64,000 bases of DNA from Burkholderiaceae bacterium. GTDB lineage: Bacteria; Pseudomonadota; Gammaproteobacteria; Burkholderiales; Burkholderiaceae_B. How positions within the stretch are numbered: the stretch's first letter is position 1; the number at the start of each line of letters is the position of its first letter. This document shows positions 54,613 to 62,669 of the stretch, in pieces. The notes under the pieces were generated by a model. The model searched no databases. It was given only the letters and a program-made list of their open reading frames with translations, and was not told the DNA's origin. Made by a program: the position numbers and the translations under genes. The stretch covers positions 189,614 through 253,613 of the forward strand of contig JANQYI010000015.1 in the NCBI GenBank assembly GCA_030728985.1, given 5' to 3'.

Positions 54613-57594
54613 TTACCTCACGCTACCGCTGTCAAGCCAATACTGCGAATCACCCAAACCCGCATCGATCATCGTGTTGAGTCTGAATTTAACTTTACTC
54701 TTCGCGCCACCCTCAACACTCGCCAACTCAAAACTTTCAGGCCCTGCTCGCTCACTGCGCCGCAGAGCTATTTTGAGTACCACACCTTTAGAGGCAAGTT
54801 TTTCTCTCAGATCTGGGTCATCGACACTCAAGGTATAGAGAGGTGAAGCGGGCCATCGGTCCGTTTTAAGCTGTCTAAAGCCGATTCGCATCGACCCCCG
54901 CATCTCAAAGGTCGTGTCCGGAAACTCATATTCGTCGTGATCGAGATCGATGTCGCGATAAAACACATTCGAGTCCTTGATCGCATTGTTGTTATCGATC
55001 ATTCCAATGAAACGCAGGGTTGAATAAGGTTTAAAGGCCGCCGAACGGAAAAAGAAGTTTGGCAGTCGCAAACTGCGGCTTAACAGGCAGAGCATCGCAC
55101 CCACAGCCGCCGTACTTTTCGGATCATCGATGCGTCCATTTTTGTGAAACGGATACCAAGGACCTGTTCGATACTGATGCATGGGCAAAATCCTGCCGGG
55201 CGGCAGGGATAGCAGCGAACGAACATAAGCGAGTACGCCAGGCATGCGTGAAGGTCTACCCGTTAACAACAAAACATCAGGTTGATACGCATAAACAACT
55301 TCGCACAAGGCTTTAAGCGTCTTGCAAATATTGAGTTCTCCACGAATAAACTGTTCATGCAAGCGACGTAGATTGATGCCAATACCCACATCTAAAATTC
55401 TGAATCCATGCGCACTCGCTCCCCCTGCTCTTTGCACGGCGGTATTGACATAATCCAGAACATCCTGGGTGGGCTTTCCAGCGTCTGCCATCAATTCGCT
55501 CAAGCTCAACACGCCTAGATTGCCTGATTCAAGCGGATCGTATTTTTCATATTCCTTAATCACACGCAAGGCCACGGGATATAGAACTTGCAGGGTGAGT
55601 TGCTGTCGCAGAACCGCCACTTGTGCATCCAGCGACTCGCTACCCATCAGGCGGGAAAGCAAAGCATCGGGCTCAGGTACGCCAACCGCTTTGAACGACG
55701 CTGCGATGGAAGGCAAAACAACGAGACGAATCACATCAAGCACGATGTCATCGCCCGCAATTTTGAAGCCATCTCGAAAGCGCTGTTCCGGAATAATGTA
55801 GGCACTTCCCCCTACCTCGCGACCCGCATTATTGGGGCCTTTATCCAGCGCATATTCATTGATGACGAGGTCCGTCGTGCCGCCACCAATATCGATTGTC
55901 GCAATGGAGACATAAGGATCTGATGATCCCTCTCGCTCAGGCTGATCAGGTCGCGCGAGTGCGGCAAAAAATTCTTCTGGACGACCTCCAAAATTATTAT
56001 GCGTTTCGCTAAAGACATAGACCACTTGACCGCAGGTTGCCTCGTCCCACTGAACGTGTACCTCAGGGAATGTTGGAAATGCCAGGTCTCGATCCTCTTC
56101 AGTATCCATACCGGCATCTTCTGGATGCCAGCCCATACTCTTCCAAATCAAACCAATCGCCTGATTCATGCAAGATTGAAAAATCTTGCGCTCTGGCTGA
56201 GGCATGGCAGGAGGAATTGTCAAAATGATTGATCGCAAATGACGGGGAACCCGCGCATGGCTCTGACGCAAACGTTGCGCAGGACTATTGATTTGAGCAA
56301 GAGCCTGTGCGAGCACTTCACACAGCATGAATGTCATGAGCGAACTGCGAGAGTAATGCGGATGAAAAACCGGCATGCGGTCTTCAGGATCGAGGGTATA
56401 AAGCGCCTGACCCATCTCATTGATCAAGCGTGAAACCGGTGCTGCAGTCGCATGCGGTTCAGCTTCTGTTTTGACATACGACGTGTTAAAGCGCCAGCCG
56501 GGTTCAAAACTTTCCTGATCCCATAAATAACGCTTGGGACTCGAAAGACCCGTCGCACCCTCAGTGCCTCGCCTCAAACTCGCCAGACGCCCTGCTTCAC
56601 GCCCAACACGCGCGATGGTTGGCCACAAGAAAGCATCATTACGTCCACTTTGAACAGAAAAATGATCTTTTCCAAATGAAGCTTGCGAAAATTCAACCCG
56701 ACTCTCGAAGGGTTCGACATAGACACATTCAGGCTTGGTTAAGTCCCTCAACTCCAGCTCATAACGCCTACGCAAACCATCACTCTCCTGGGGATGATCC
56801 TCGATCAGAATGCCACAACTGCGAGAGTTGCCGATATCTAGAACAAGATCGACCGGGATGGGTTTATAAAGATCGTTTGGCGCATTTGAGATCACCTTGA
56901 TTTCAGGTAACTTCAGCTGTGTTCCGAGCAAATGAAGGATATTTAGATAATGCGCTTGATGCTGCAACTCGCCCGTTTCAATTCGAATATCCTCTGCATC
57001 TTTTTTCAGACGTGGTCGCGCGAATTCGGAAAATACTTCGCGCAACCAGGCATCGATCCATTGTTGGTCAAGAAACCAACCCATTTCATGCGAGCGATGA
57101 GCAAAAGCAAAGCTTGTCCCAGCTTTAACATCATCGACAGAAGGCCCCATATACGACGTATCGCTTCGGTTCGGTAACACCTTGGTATCGAAAGCGAATG
57201 TGATGCGATGCGTATGTCCCTCTGGATCATCCCCTGCAGCGATTTCTGTAATGCGAACACGCGCCCAATTAGAAGGGCCTTCTTCGAAGCGCGAAGGTGG
57301 ACTGAATCTGAAATAAGGAACGGGAAGCCAAACGTCGGCAAACAGTTTGAGTGATTGATCGAGACTGACATCCAAGCGCGAGGAAACAGGAGATTTTTTT
57401 TCATCAAACGAGAAATGCAATTTTCCTGTTCTTTCGTCCTCCTGCAAGCGACCGAGCGGCCCAGCCTCTCCAAGCTTGGCAAACTCTCCAGACTGACCTT
57501 TAACAATGAAGCTCGCGGCAAAATCCAAAAACTGGATGCCGCTTCCCATGATCAATGTGGTCTGATCTTCATAAGAAGTGATTTCTGACAGCAT
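54613..57594 (-). CDS. SrfB-like actin/Hsp70-fold ATPase
   Basis: Protein of 993 residues matching the 'virulence factor SrfB' family in size and motifs. After an N-terminal domain of about 240 residues come the phosphate-1 loop VLDIGNSRSCGILIE (about 251-265), the phosphate-2 loop IDIGGGTTDLVIN (about 567-579) and an adenosine motif LLLTGRPSRMPGV (775-787). These are the hallmarks of the actin/Hsp70 ATPase superfamily, but with large inserts. The C-terminal 130 residues are beta-rich. It is 14 bases after SrfA and 6 before SrfC, the srfA-srfB-srfC order. It is cytoplasmic by sequence; partner and substrate are unknown. Confidence 0.87.
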   Translation of the reverse strand: MLSEITSYEDQTTLIMGSGIQFLDFAASFIVKGQSGEFAKLGEAGPLGRLQEDERTGKLHFSFDEKKSPVSSRLDVSLDQSLKLFADVWLPVPYFRFSPPSRFEEGPSNWARVRITEIAAGDDPEGHTHRITFAFDTKVLPNRSDTSYMGPSVDDVKAGTSFAFAHRSHEMGWFLDQQWIDAWLREVFSEFARPRLKKDAEDIRIETGELQHQAHYLNILHLLGTQLKLPEIKVISNAPNDLYKPIPVDLVLDIGNSRSCGILIEDHPQESDGLRRRYELELRDLTKPECVYVEPFESRVEFSQASFGKDHFSVQSGRNDAFLWPTIARVGREAGRLASLRRGTEGATGLSSPKRYLWDQESFEPGWRFNTSYVKTEAEPHATAAPVSRLINEMGQALYTLDPEDRMPVFHPHYSRSSLMTFMLCEVLAQALAQINSPAQRLRQSHARVPRHLRSIILTIPPAMPQPERKIFQSCMNQAIGLIWKSMGWHPEDAGMDTEEDRDLAFPTFPEVHVQWDEATCGQVVYVFSETHNNFGGRPEEFFAALARPDQPEREGSSDPYVSIATIDIGGGTTDLVINEYALDKGPNNAGREVGGSAYIIPEQRFRDGFKIAGDDIVLDVIRLVVLPSIAASFKAVGVPEPDALLSRLMGSESLDAQVAVLRQQLTLQVLYPVALRVIKEYEKYDPLESGNLGVLSLSELMADAGKPTQDVLDYVNTAVQRAGGASAHGFRILDVGIGINLRRLHEQFIRGELNICKTLKALCEVVYAYQPDVLLLTGRPSRMPGVLAYVRSLLSLPPGRILPMHQYRTGPWYPFHKNGRIDDPKSTAAVGAMLCLLSRSLRLPNFFFRSAAFKPYSTLRFIGMIDNNNAIKDSNVFYRDIDLDHDEYEFPDTTFEMRGSMRIGFRQLKTDRWPASPLYTLSVDDPDLREKLASKGVVLKIALRRSERAGPESFELASVEGGAKSKVKFRLNTMIDAGLGDSQYWLDSGSVR

Positions 57595-57608
57595 AGTGTC
57601 GCGTCCTG

Positions 57609-59123
57609 CTATTTGGGTGCGTGTCGCATGGACACGGGAAATGTTGCGCCGTTTTCATAACGGCCTTGACAGTTAGCTTGGCCATCTGGCTGAGGGGTAC
57701 AGGTTACTTTAGGCAACGCAATGGATCCACCATCTGAACATGTCGCGACGCCGCCATCATTAATTTGCAAACTGTTGCCCTGCATTTGAGCGCTCACGGC
57801 TCCAACACATTGAGATCCATCGGTACGACGAATGGTCACCTTGCCTTGCCCTTTGCCCTGACTGAAGTCATATTCGATTCTTAAGGGCTTACCCGTCTTG
57901 GCGTCTTGAATCCCCGTCCCTGCAGACCACTTTCCATCAAGGAAACGCGTATCGCCTCCGTTGATGGCTTGCCGAGGAATCGTCATTGGACGCCCAAGAG
58001 GCTGTGCGACAGGCGTATTTCCGGAACCAGGTTGAGTCGCCGCGAGATCCGGCGGCGTGATCGTAAGTGGAGGGGGCACTTGTTGGGTAGACTGAGGAGG
58101 CGTCAATGGCGGCACTATTGGCACAGAAGGTGGCTCAAGCGTTGATGATTCTGCTGTAGGCGATTGAGCAACGGGAGCGCCAGCATCCGGCGTTTGAGAA
58201 TTCGCAGCTACATCACCGCCAGGCGCAGGACTGATTAAATCAGCTGGAGCAGAACCTGGTGCTTCATTGCGCGAAGCAAGATCAGCACCCGCAACTGGGA
58301 CGCTCACTCCGACTCTTGGATCACTCCCCGACCACCAACGACGCACCGTCGACACCCCACGATCGATCCAACCGTCTGGCACCGTTCTCACCGAAGAATC
58401 AACAGGGACAACAGACTGACCGGGAAGCACGGGTGGTTTGACCGTTTGTGTCGGAAGCGCAGGTAATGATGACGATGACGAGGGCAATGGTGTGACAGGC
58501 GCACAACTGCGCCACAAAAAAAACAAGAGCAATAAAAGCAGCAAGAGTAGCAATAACCACCACCACCAAGCCCTACGGGCCGGTTTATTCAGCGCAGCGA
58601 CTGTCGGGGCTACGGTCGCTGCAGAGACAGGACGTAGGGATACAAAAGGATCCGCTGGCAATCCCGCACCTTGTGTATGAAACCCCCAAAATGCGATGAC
58701 AGGCTCACCGTTGACTAAATAAATGAACTGAGTGTCGGGAAAATAAAATACTTTGCTCATTAAAGGCAAAACGGTGTTTTTTTCACGCTCTGCTTGCCCA
58801 TCTCTGGACTCAGCAAGGCGCATTTTTTCAATCGCTGACTCAAGTGTTCGGTGTGCGGCATCCAATCTAGCGAGGGCATACTCCCGTTCTTGGCTTGAAG
58901 CGGCGGACCAGGGCACAACATCTCCCTCAACCGGCGCATACCAGTCCACCATGCTGCCATGTTGATTAGATTGGGGGATACCGAGGCAGTTTGCAGTGCT
59001 TGCACCTGCTTTTAAGCGAATCGCCTCACGCAGCTGAAAGGCCACTGCGTAAACCGGCTGTCCGCCTTCGCCGATTGCCTTGTAATGCTGAGGATTACCA
59101 CTGACGAGTAGACTTCCAGCCAT
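57609..59123 (-). CDS. SrfA-like single-pass membrane protein
   Basis: First gene of the operon; 504 residues, start at 59123 with GAGGAAT 8 bases upstream. The cytoplasmic N-terminal part (1-180) ends with IYLVNGEPVIAFWGFH (134-149), shared with the operon's last protein. A Trp-rich membrane helix follows at about 186-202. Residues 210-380 are a Pro/Ser/Thr-rich linker. The C-terminal domain of about 115 residues is beta-rich with paired Cys (GSQCVGAV, VATCSDGG, VTCTPQ, ANCQGRY), so it is presumably periplasmic with disulfides. Named SrfA-like from order with SrfB and SrfC and its layout; the sequence match is moderate. Confidence 0.78.
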   Translation of the reverse strand: MAGSLLVSGNPQHYKAIGEGGQPVYAVAFQLREAIRLKAGASTANCLGIPQSNQHGSMVDWYAPVEGDVVPWSAASSQEREYALARLDAAHRTLESAIEKMRLAESRDGQAEREKNTVLPLMSKVFYFPDTQFIYLVNGEPVIAFWGFHTQGAGLPADPFVSLRPVSAATVAPTVAALNKPARRAWWWWLLLLLLLLLLLFFLWRSCAPVTPLPSSSSSLPALPTQTVKPPVLPGQSVVPVDSSVRTVPDGWIDRGVSTVRRWWSGSDPRVGVSVPVAGADLASRNEAPGSAPADLISPAPGGDVAANSQTPDAGAPVAQSPTAESSTLEPPSVPIVPPLTPPQSTQQVPPPLTITPPDLAATQPGSGNTPVAQPLGRPMTIPRQAINGGDTRFLDGKWSAGTGIQDAKTGKPLRIEYDFSQGKGQGKVTIRRTDGSQCVGAVSAQMQGNSLQINDGGVATCSDGGSIALPKVTCTPQPDGQANCQGRYENGATFPVSMRHAPK

Positions 59124-59292
59124 TCAATCGATTCCTCGTTGACGATCGCATTTGTTATAAAAAAGATAAGGAATGTTACCTGATGACAGCACGATTAAAA
59201 TGAGATAAATGCTCTAGTGAGATATATTAACTTTTCTCTCTTGATCGCGTCACGTGAGTGACACCTCAAAATCCCGAATTCGAGACCTATCG
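59124..59292. promoter_or_regulatory. divergent promoter region of the Srf/Tag-like operon and puuE
   Basis: This 169-base gap separates the leftward operon from the rightward deacetylase gene. On the leftward strand a TATAAC (59159-59154) could be the -10 element, giving a leader of about 25 bases before the Shine-Dalgarno; no -35 match is seen at 16-18 bases, so an activator may be needed. The right half is AT-rich. No repeats resembling operators were found. Confidence 0.35.
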
Positions 59293-60243
59293 ATGAAAAA
59301 CGCCTCCCCCTTTCATGCCGACCACTATCCTCGTGACCTCGTTGGCTACGGCGCCACCCCGCCTCAAGCCAACTGGCCCGGTCGAGCCAAAATCGCTGTT
59401 CAATTCGTCTTGAACTACGAAGAAGGGGCTGAAAACACGGTTTTAGATGGTGATCCAGGCTCGGAGCGATTTCTATCTGAAATCGTAGGAGCCGAAAGTT
59501 ATCCTGCACGACACATGAGCATGGAATCGATCTACGAATACGGTTCTCGCGCAGGCGTTTGGCGAATACTAAGAGAATTTGAGCAAAGAAAGCTGCCATT
59601 GACGGTTTTTGGTGTTGCTGTCGCCCTCAAACGCCACCCAGAGCTCACAGCGGCCTTTCTCGAACAAGGTCATGAAATCGCCTGCCATGGTCTGCGCTGG
59701 TTGCATTATCAACATATGGATATTGATACAGAGCGCGCGCACATGAAAGCGGCCACCACCATCATCAAAGACCTCACCAAAGGTCAATGGCCCTTGGGTT
59801 GGTATACAGGACGCGATAGTCCTAATACCCGACAACTGGTCGTCGAACACGGCGGTTTTGAATACGATAGCGACAATTATGGTGATGATTTGCCATTTTG
59901 GACACAAGTGACCAAGTCTGATGGGACGAAAGTCCCCCACTTGGTTGTGCCCTACACGCTTGATTCGAATGACATGCGTTTTGCCACGCCTCAAGGCTTT
60001 AACACGGGTCAGCACTTTTTTGAGTATCTGCGCGATAGCTTTGACGTTCTCTACGCCGAGGGCGAAGGGCACCCCAAAATGTTGTCCATCGGCATGCACT
60101 GCCGTTTGCTCGGCCGCCCCGGGAGAATGATCGGCTTGCAAAGATTCCTAGACCATATCGCCCGACATGACAGGGTCTGGGTTTGCCGACGTATCGACAT
60201 CGTACGCCACTGGAAACAAAACCATCCTTTTATGCAGAAATAA
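59293..60243 (+). CDS. puuE: Polysaccharide-deacetylase-fold allantoinase PuuE
   Basis: Metal-independent or metal-light NodB-fold amidohydrolase, opening allantoin in purine breakdown. The product is 316 residues from ATG 59293; a GTG at 59254 would add 13 residues. PuuE hallmarks are YPRDLVGYGATPPQANWPG, AVQFVLNYEEGAENTVLDGD, MSMESIYEYGSRAGVWRI, EIACHGLRWLHY and SIGMHCRLLGRPGR. No other purine-degradation gene lies in the window, so the assignment rests on sequence only; a relative acting on another amide is possible. Confidence 0.87.
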   Translation: MKNASPFHADHYPRDLVGYGATPPQANWPGRAKIAVQFVLNYEEGAENTVLDGDPGSERFLSEIVGAESYPARHMSMESIYEYGSRAGVWRILREFEQRKLPLTVFGVAVALKRHPELTAAFLEQGHEIACHGLRWLHYQHMDIDTERAHMKAATTIIKDLTKGQWPLGWYTGRDSPNTRQLVVEHGGFEYDSDNYGDDLPFWTQVTKSDGTKVPHLVVPYTLDSNDMRFATPQGFNTGQHFFEYLRDSFDVLYAEGEGHPKMLSIGMHCRLLGRPGRMIGLQRFLDHIARHDRVWVCRRIDIVRHWKQNHPFMQK

Positions 60244-60342
60244 TAGAAATTTCATTGTTGTTTACAAAAAACAATGTAATACTAATAAATGTTAGCTGTG
60301 TAAATGCTCAGTAGCCCTTTGGCCAATCTCGGAGAAAACCTC

Positions 60343-60720
60343 ATGACCCAAACACAAAACACGGATGTTCAGCCTGCAAATGTCAATCCTGCAAATTCGC
60401 TGGTTAATGGTGCCAAGCTGATCGGCGAAGCTGTGCTGCCCGGCGCGAGCTTGCTCTTGGATGGCAAGTTCATTAATGGTGCGACGCACTCTGTTGCCGG
60501 CCTAGGAGCGCGTGCTGCCCTAGGTCCTTTGGGTGTTGCGCTGATTTGCGCGGATTCTTTCTCTAAATCCGTGACAAATAAATACCTCTGGGATCATATG
60601 TCTGACGCTTACAAATTTACGACTGAAAAACGTGCTGAAGCAAAAGCCGCCAAGGCAAAAGCTAAAGCCGAAGCTCAAGCTACGGCATCTGCCGAGACCC
60701 CTGAGACTGCTGCCGCATAA
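60343..60720 (+). CDS. Small Ala/Gly-rich protein with hydrophobic centre
   Basis: Protein of 125 residues from ATG 60343 with GGAGA 8 bases upstream; an in-frame ATG at 60304 is less likely. The centre holds two near-membrane segments of small residues (LIGEAVLPGASLLLDG; VAGLGARAALGPLGVALICA). The C-terminal third is a Lys/Ala/Glu helix (RAEAKAAKAKAKAEAQA). I do not recognise it with confidence; it may belong to a small DUF family of similar proteins. A good terminator follows, so it is probably transcribed alone from the AT-rich stretch at 60244-60342. Confidence 0.65.
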   Translation: MTQTQNTDVQPANVNPANSLVNGAKLIGEAVLPGASLLLDGKFINGATHSVAGLGARAALGPLGVALICADSFSKSVTNKYLWDHMSDAYKFTTEKRAEAKAAKAKAKAEAQATASAETPETAAA

Positions 60721-60775
60721 ATTAACTCTCCTTGACCGATCGCTCTTTGTCGATTGGTTAATACATTTGCATCAG

Positions 60776-60806
60776 GCGACCTAGTTCAAAAACTGGTCGC
60801 TTTTTT
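60776..60806 (+). terminator. rho-independent terminator
   Basis: GCGACC-T-AGTT (60776-60786) pairs with AACTGGTCGC (60791-60800), leaving one bulged T and the loop CAAA, followed by six Ts (60801-60806). It ends the transcript of the small Ala/Gly-rich gene, 55 bases after its stop. Confidence 0.85.
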
Positions 60807-60883
60807 GTACATCGCAATCGTCATTCTCGGTTAATGTTGCGTTCATCAAAATATTTGCCTGCTTGACGGGGCATTCAACCAAT

Positions 60884-61927
60884 ATGACTCAACACACACT
60901 CGAATTTAGAAGTGACAACTGCGGAAGCGCCGCACCCGAAATCGTTGACGCACTCGTACGTGCAAATCAAGGCACTGCGATAGGTTACGGCGCGGATGAT
61001 CTCACCCTCAAACTCAACGAGACCCTGAGCACAATCTTTGAAACCTCAGTGCGTGTGTTTCCAATTCCAACGGGCACGGGCGCTAATGCACTTGCCTTGG
61101 CCTCGACAGGTACACCGTTTGGTGCTGTCTTCTGCAGCCAAGAAGCGCACATCAATACTTCCGAATGCAATGCCGTGGGTTTTTTTGGGAGCGGCCTCAA
61201 GGTCACACCTCTCGGCGGTATTCACGGCAAAGTTTGCCCTGAGTCGCTTGAAACACATCTTAACAATGCGGGCTTTGGTCAAGCGCATAAAAGTCAACCT
61301 GTCGCAGTCAACCTTGTTCAGGCGACCGACCTTGGTGCTGTTTATACCGTAGAGGAAATCAGCCGTATCAGCGCCCTCGCCCGCACGCGCAAACTGACTG
61401 TCCACATGGATGGCGCGCGTTTTGCGAACGCCTTGGCTTATCTGGGGTGTCGCCCTGCAGAAATGACTTGGAAGGTGGGCGTGGACATTCTTTCACTGGG
61501 CGTAACGAAAAATGGAGGCTTACTCAGCGACGCCATCGTCGTTTTTAATCCAGAGATCGCAGAGAACATCGGTTTTCATCTTCGGCGTGGTGGCATGATC
61601 TGGTCCAAGATGCGCTTTGCTTCGGCACAGATTTTGGCTTATGTGGAAAACGACCTTTGGCTAAAACTCGCACGCCAATCCAATGCGGCAGCTCAACAAT
61701 TGGCCGCCGGCATTCAAAATACACCCGGCGCTCGTCTCATCGCTCCAGTCGAGGCCAACGAGCTATTCGTTGAAATGAGTGCCAATGCACTGGATCACCT
61801 CGCACGAGATGGCGTGTTGTACTACAGACGTGGTCCGCAGCTTGCTCGATTTGTTTGCCGTTGGGATACGACTGAGAATGAGATCAATCAATTATTGACC
61901 TTGATTGTGAGACACGCACACACCTGA
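60884..61927 (+). CDS. Threonine-aldolase/beta-eliminating-lyase family protein
   Basis: PLP enzyme of 347 residues, probably a low-specificity L-threonine aldolase splitting threonine to glycine and acetaldehyde. The start is ATG 60884. RSDNCGSAAPEIVDAL, GYGADDLTLKL and PTGTGANALAL are conserved; the PLP-contact Asp is in LTVHMDGARFANAL, and the Schiff-base Lys is in LSLGVTKNGGLL. This TKNG version marks a branch separate from E. coli LtaE. Start context is weak (no clear Shine-Dalgarno). Confidence 0.87.
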   Translation: MTQHTLEFRSDNCGSAAPEIVDALVRANQGTAIGYGADDLTLKLNETLSTIFETSVRVFPIPTGTGANALALASTGTPFGAVFCSQEAHINTSECNAVGFFGSGLKVTPLGGIHGKVCPESLETHLNNAGFGQAHKSQPVAVNLVQATDLGAVYTVEEISRISALARTRKLTVHMDGARFANALAYLGCRPAEMTWKVGVDILSLGVTKNGGLLSDAIVVFNPEIAENIGFHLRRGGMIWSKMRFASAQILAYVENDLWLKLARQSNAAAQQLAAGIQNTPGARLIAPVEANELFVEMSANALDHLARDGVLYYRRGPQLARFVCRWDTTENEINQLLTLIVRHAHT

Positions 61928-61970
61928 AAACGGCTTAACTCCTAATATTTAAACTTCTTGAATCATTCGC

Positions 61971-62336
61971 ATGAAGAAATACATATATCGTCTTATTTGT
62001 TTCACCATATTGGGTCTTTCAACTATTGTGATGAGTGCATCTGCATTTGCCTCTGGACTCACGCTTGCACAGTATCGAGAGTGGAATCGGGATCCTATCA
62101 AAAAAGAGATGCTCAATACATATACCGCTGGTATGGGTCAAGGCGTCACTTTTGCAAACGTCTATAACAAGACCCAAAAAATACCCATGATTTTTTGTCC
62201 TCCCAACACACTTCAAATAACAGGAGATCTGACCAATACTGTTCTTGCCAAATTCATCGCAAAGAATAGTTTCAAACCCACAGACGAAATATCGATCATT
62301 TTGATATTTGCGCTGAAAGATGCTTATCCTTGCTAG
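61971..62336 (+). CDS. Small exported protein, Rap1a/Tai-like
   Basis: Secreted protein of 121 residues with a signal peptide (LICFTILGLSTIVMSASAFA). The mature part resembles the Rap1a/Tai immunity fold in pattern: MLNTYTAGMGQGVTFAN, then IFCPPNTLQITGDLTNTVLAKFI, and a chain end in AYPC, giving the two Cys expected to form a disulfide. Rap1a proteins neutralise type VI amidase toxins; stand-alone relatives with unknown roles are also common, and no toxin gene is adjacent. The match is by motif spacing only. A strong bidirectional terminator follows at 62365. Confidence 0.6.
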   Translation: MKKYIYRLICFTILGLSTIVMSASAFASGLTLAQYREWNRDPIKKEMLNTYTAGMGQGVTFANVYNKTQKIPMIFCPPNTLQITGDLTNTVLAKFIAKNSFKPTDEISIILIFALKDAYPC

Positions 62337-62364
62337 CGAACCTTCGAGTCCAATAAATTCATTA

Positions 62365-62400
62365 AAAAAGGGGTTAACTTTTTATAGTTAACCCCTTTTT
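62365..62400. terminator. 14-bp bidirectional terminator
   Basis: AAAAAGGGGTTAAC (62365-62378) pairs perfectly with GTTAACCCCTTTTT (62387-62400) around an 8-base loop. Both strands carry a T-run at the exit side of the stem, so it can stop transcription from either direction. Confidence 0.9.
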
Positions 62401-62586
62401 AATGATGGTCTGATCGTCTGGCATCCTGCGTTCTTAAAGCTTGAGCGCACCCTCAATGCGTGTGTCAGCATCTATGCAGCGTTTTGTAAGCGTTATCAAT
62501 CTAAGCCTAAACCCAACCCCCGTTCACGTTGGGGCGTCTGGCAACTCTGGCGGGAGGTGAACAAAAGGACCAAGTCAACTAAGAAA
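62392..62586 (+). pseudogene. open-frame remnant interrupted by the IS66-type element
   Basis: A frame without a start codon runs from the terminator to the IS end (and 33 bases into it). It encodes about 65 residues including LERTLNACVSIYAAFCKRYQ and RSRWGVWQLWREVNKRTK. The Trp- and Arg-rich composition looks like real coding sequence, perhaps the C-terminal part of an older gene, but I cannot name it. It may equally be chance. Confidence 0.3.
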
Positions 62587-62607
62587 GTAAGCGTCCGGTC
62601 TGTACCG
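62587..62607 (+). repeat. left terminal inverted repeat of the IS66-type element
   Basis: GTAAGCGTCCGGTCTGTACC begins the element. The GTAAGCG start is characteristic of IS66-family ends. The right copy lies outside the window, so the inner limit of the repeat is approximate. Confidence 0.75.
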
Positions 62608-62636
62608 CCTAGCCGATAGTCGACTAATAAGAGAGT

Positions 62637-62668
62637 ATAGATACCCATCTATATAAGTGGGTATCTAT
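62637..62668 (+). promoter_or_regulatory. 11-bp hairpin directly before the tnpA start
   Basis: ATAGATACCCA (62637-62647) pairs perfectly with TGGGTATCTAT (62658-62668), loop TCTATATAAG. It ends one base before the TTG start of tnpA and so would cover its ribosome binding region in any transcript that enters from outside. A role in damping transposase translation is inferred. Confidence 0.55.
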
Positions 62669-62669
62669 T

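Noticed and set aside
56954-57600. Long second leftward frame inside the SrfB gene and other overlapping frames in SrfB and SrfC
   Set aside because: They have no recognisable domains and run through motif-bearing SrfB sequence; SrfB itself is uninterrupted.
42444-59123. Type VI secretion cluster
   Set aside because: No sheath (TssB/C), baseplate, TssJLM, Hcp, VgrG or ClpV-type protein occurs; only the TagQRST-like regulatory part is present.
62437-62560. Naming the frame before the IS as a specific transposase
   Set aside because: The residues look transposase-like to me, but I cannot match a family motif, so it is left as an unnamed remnant.
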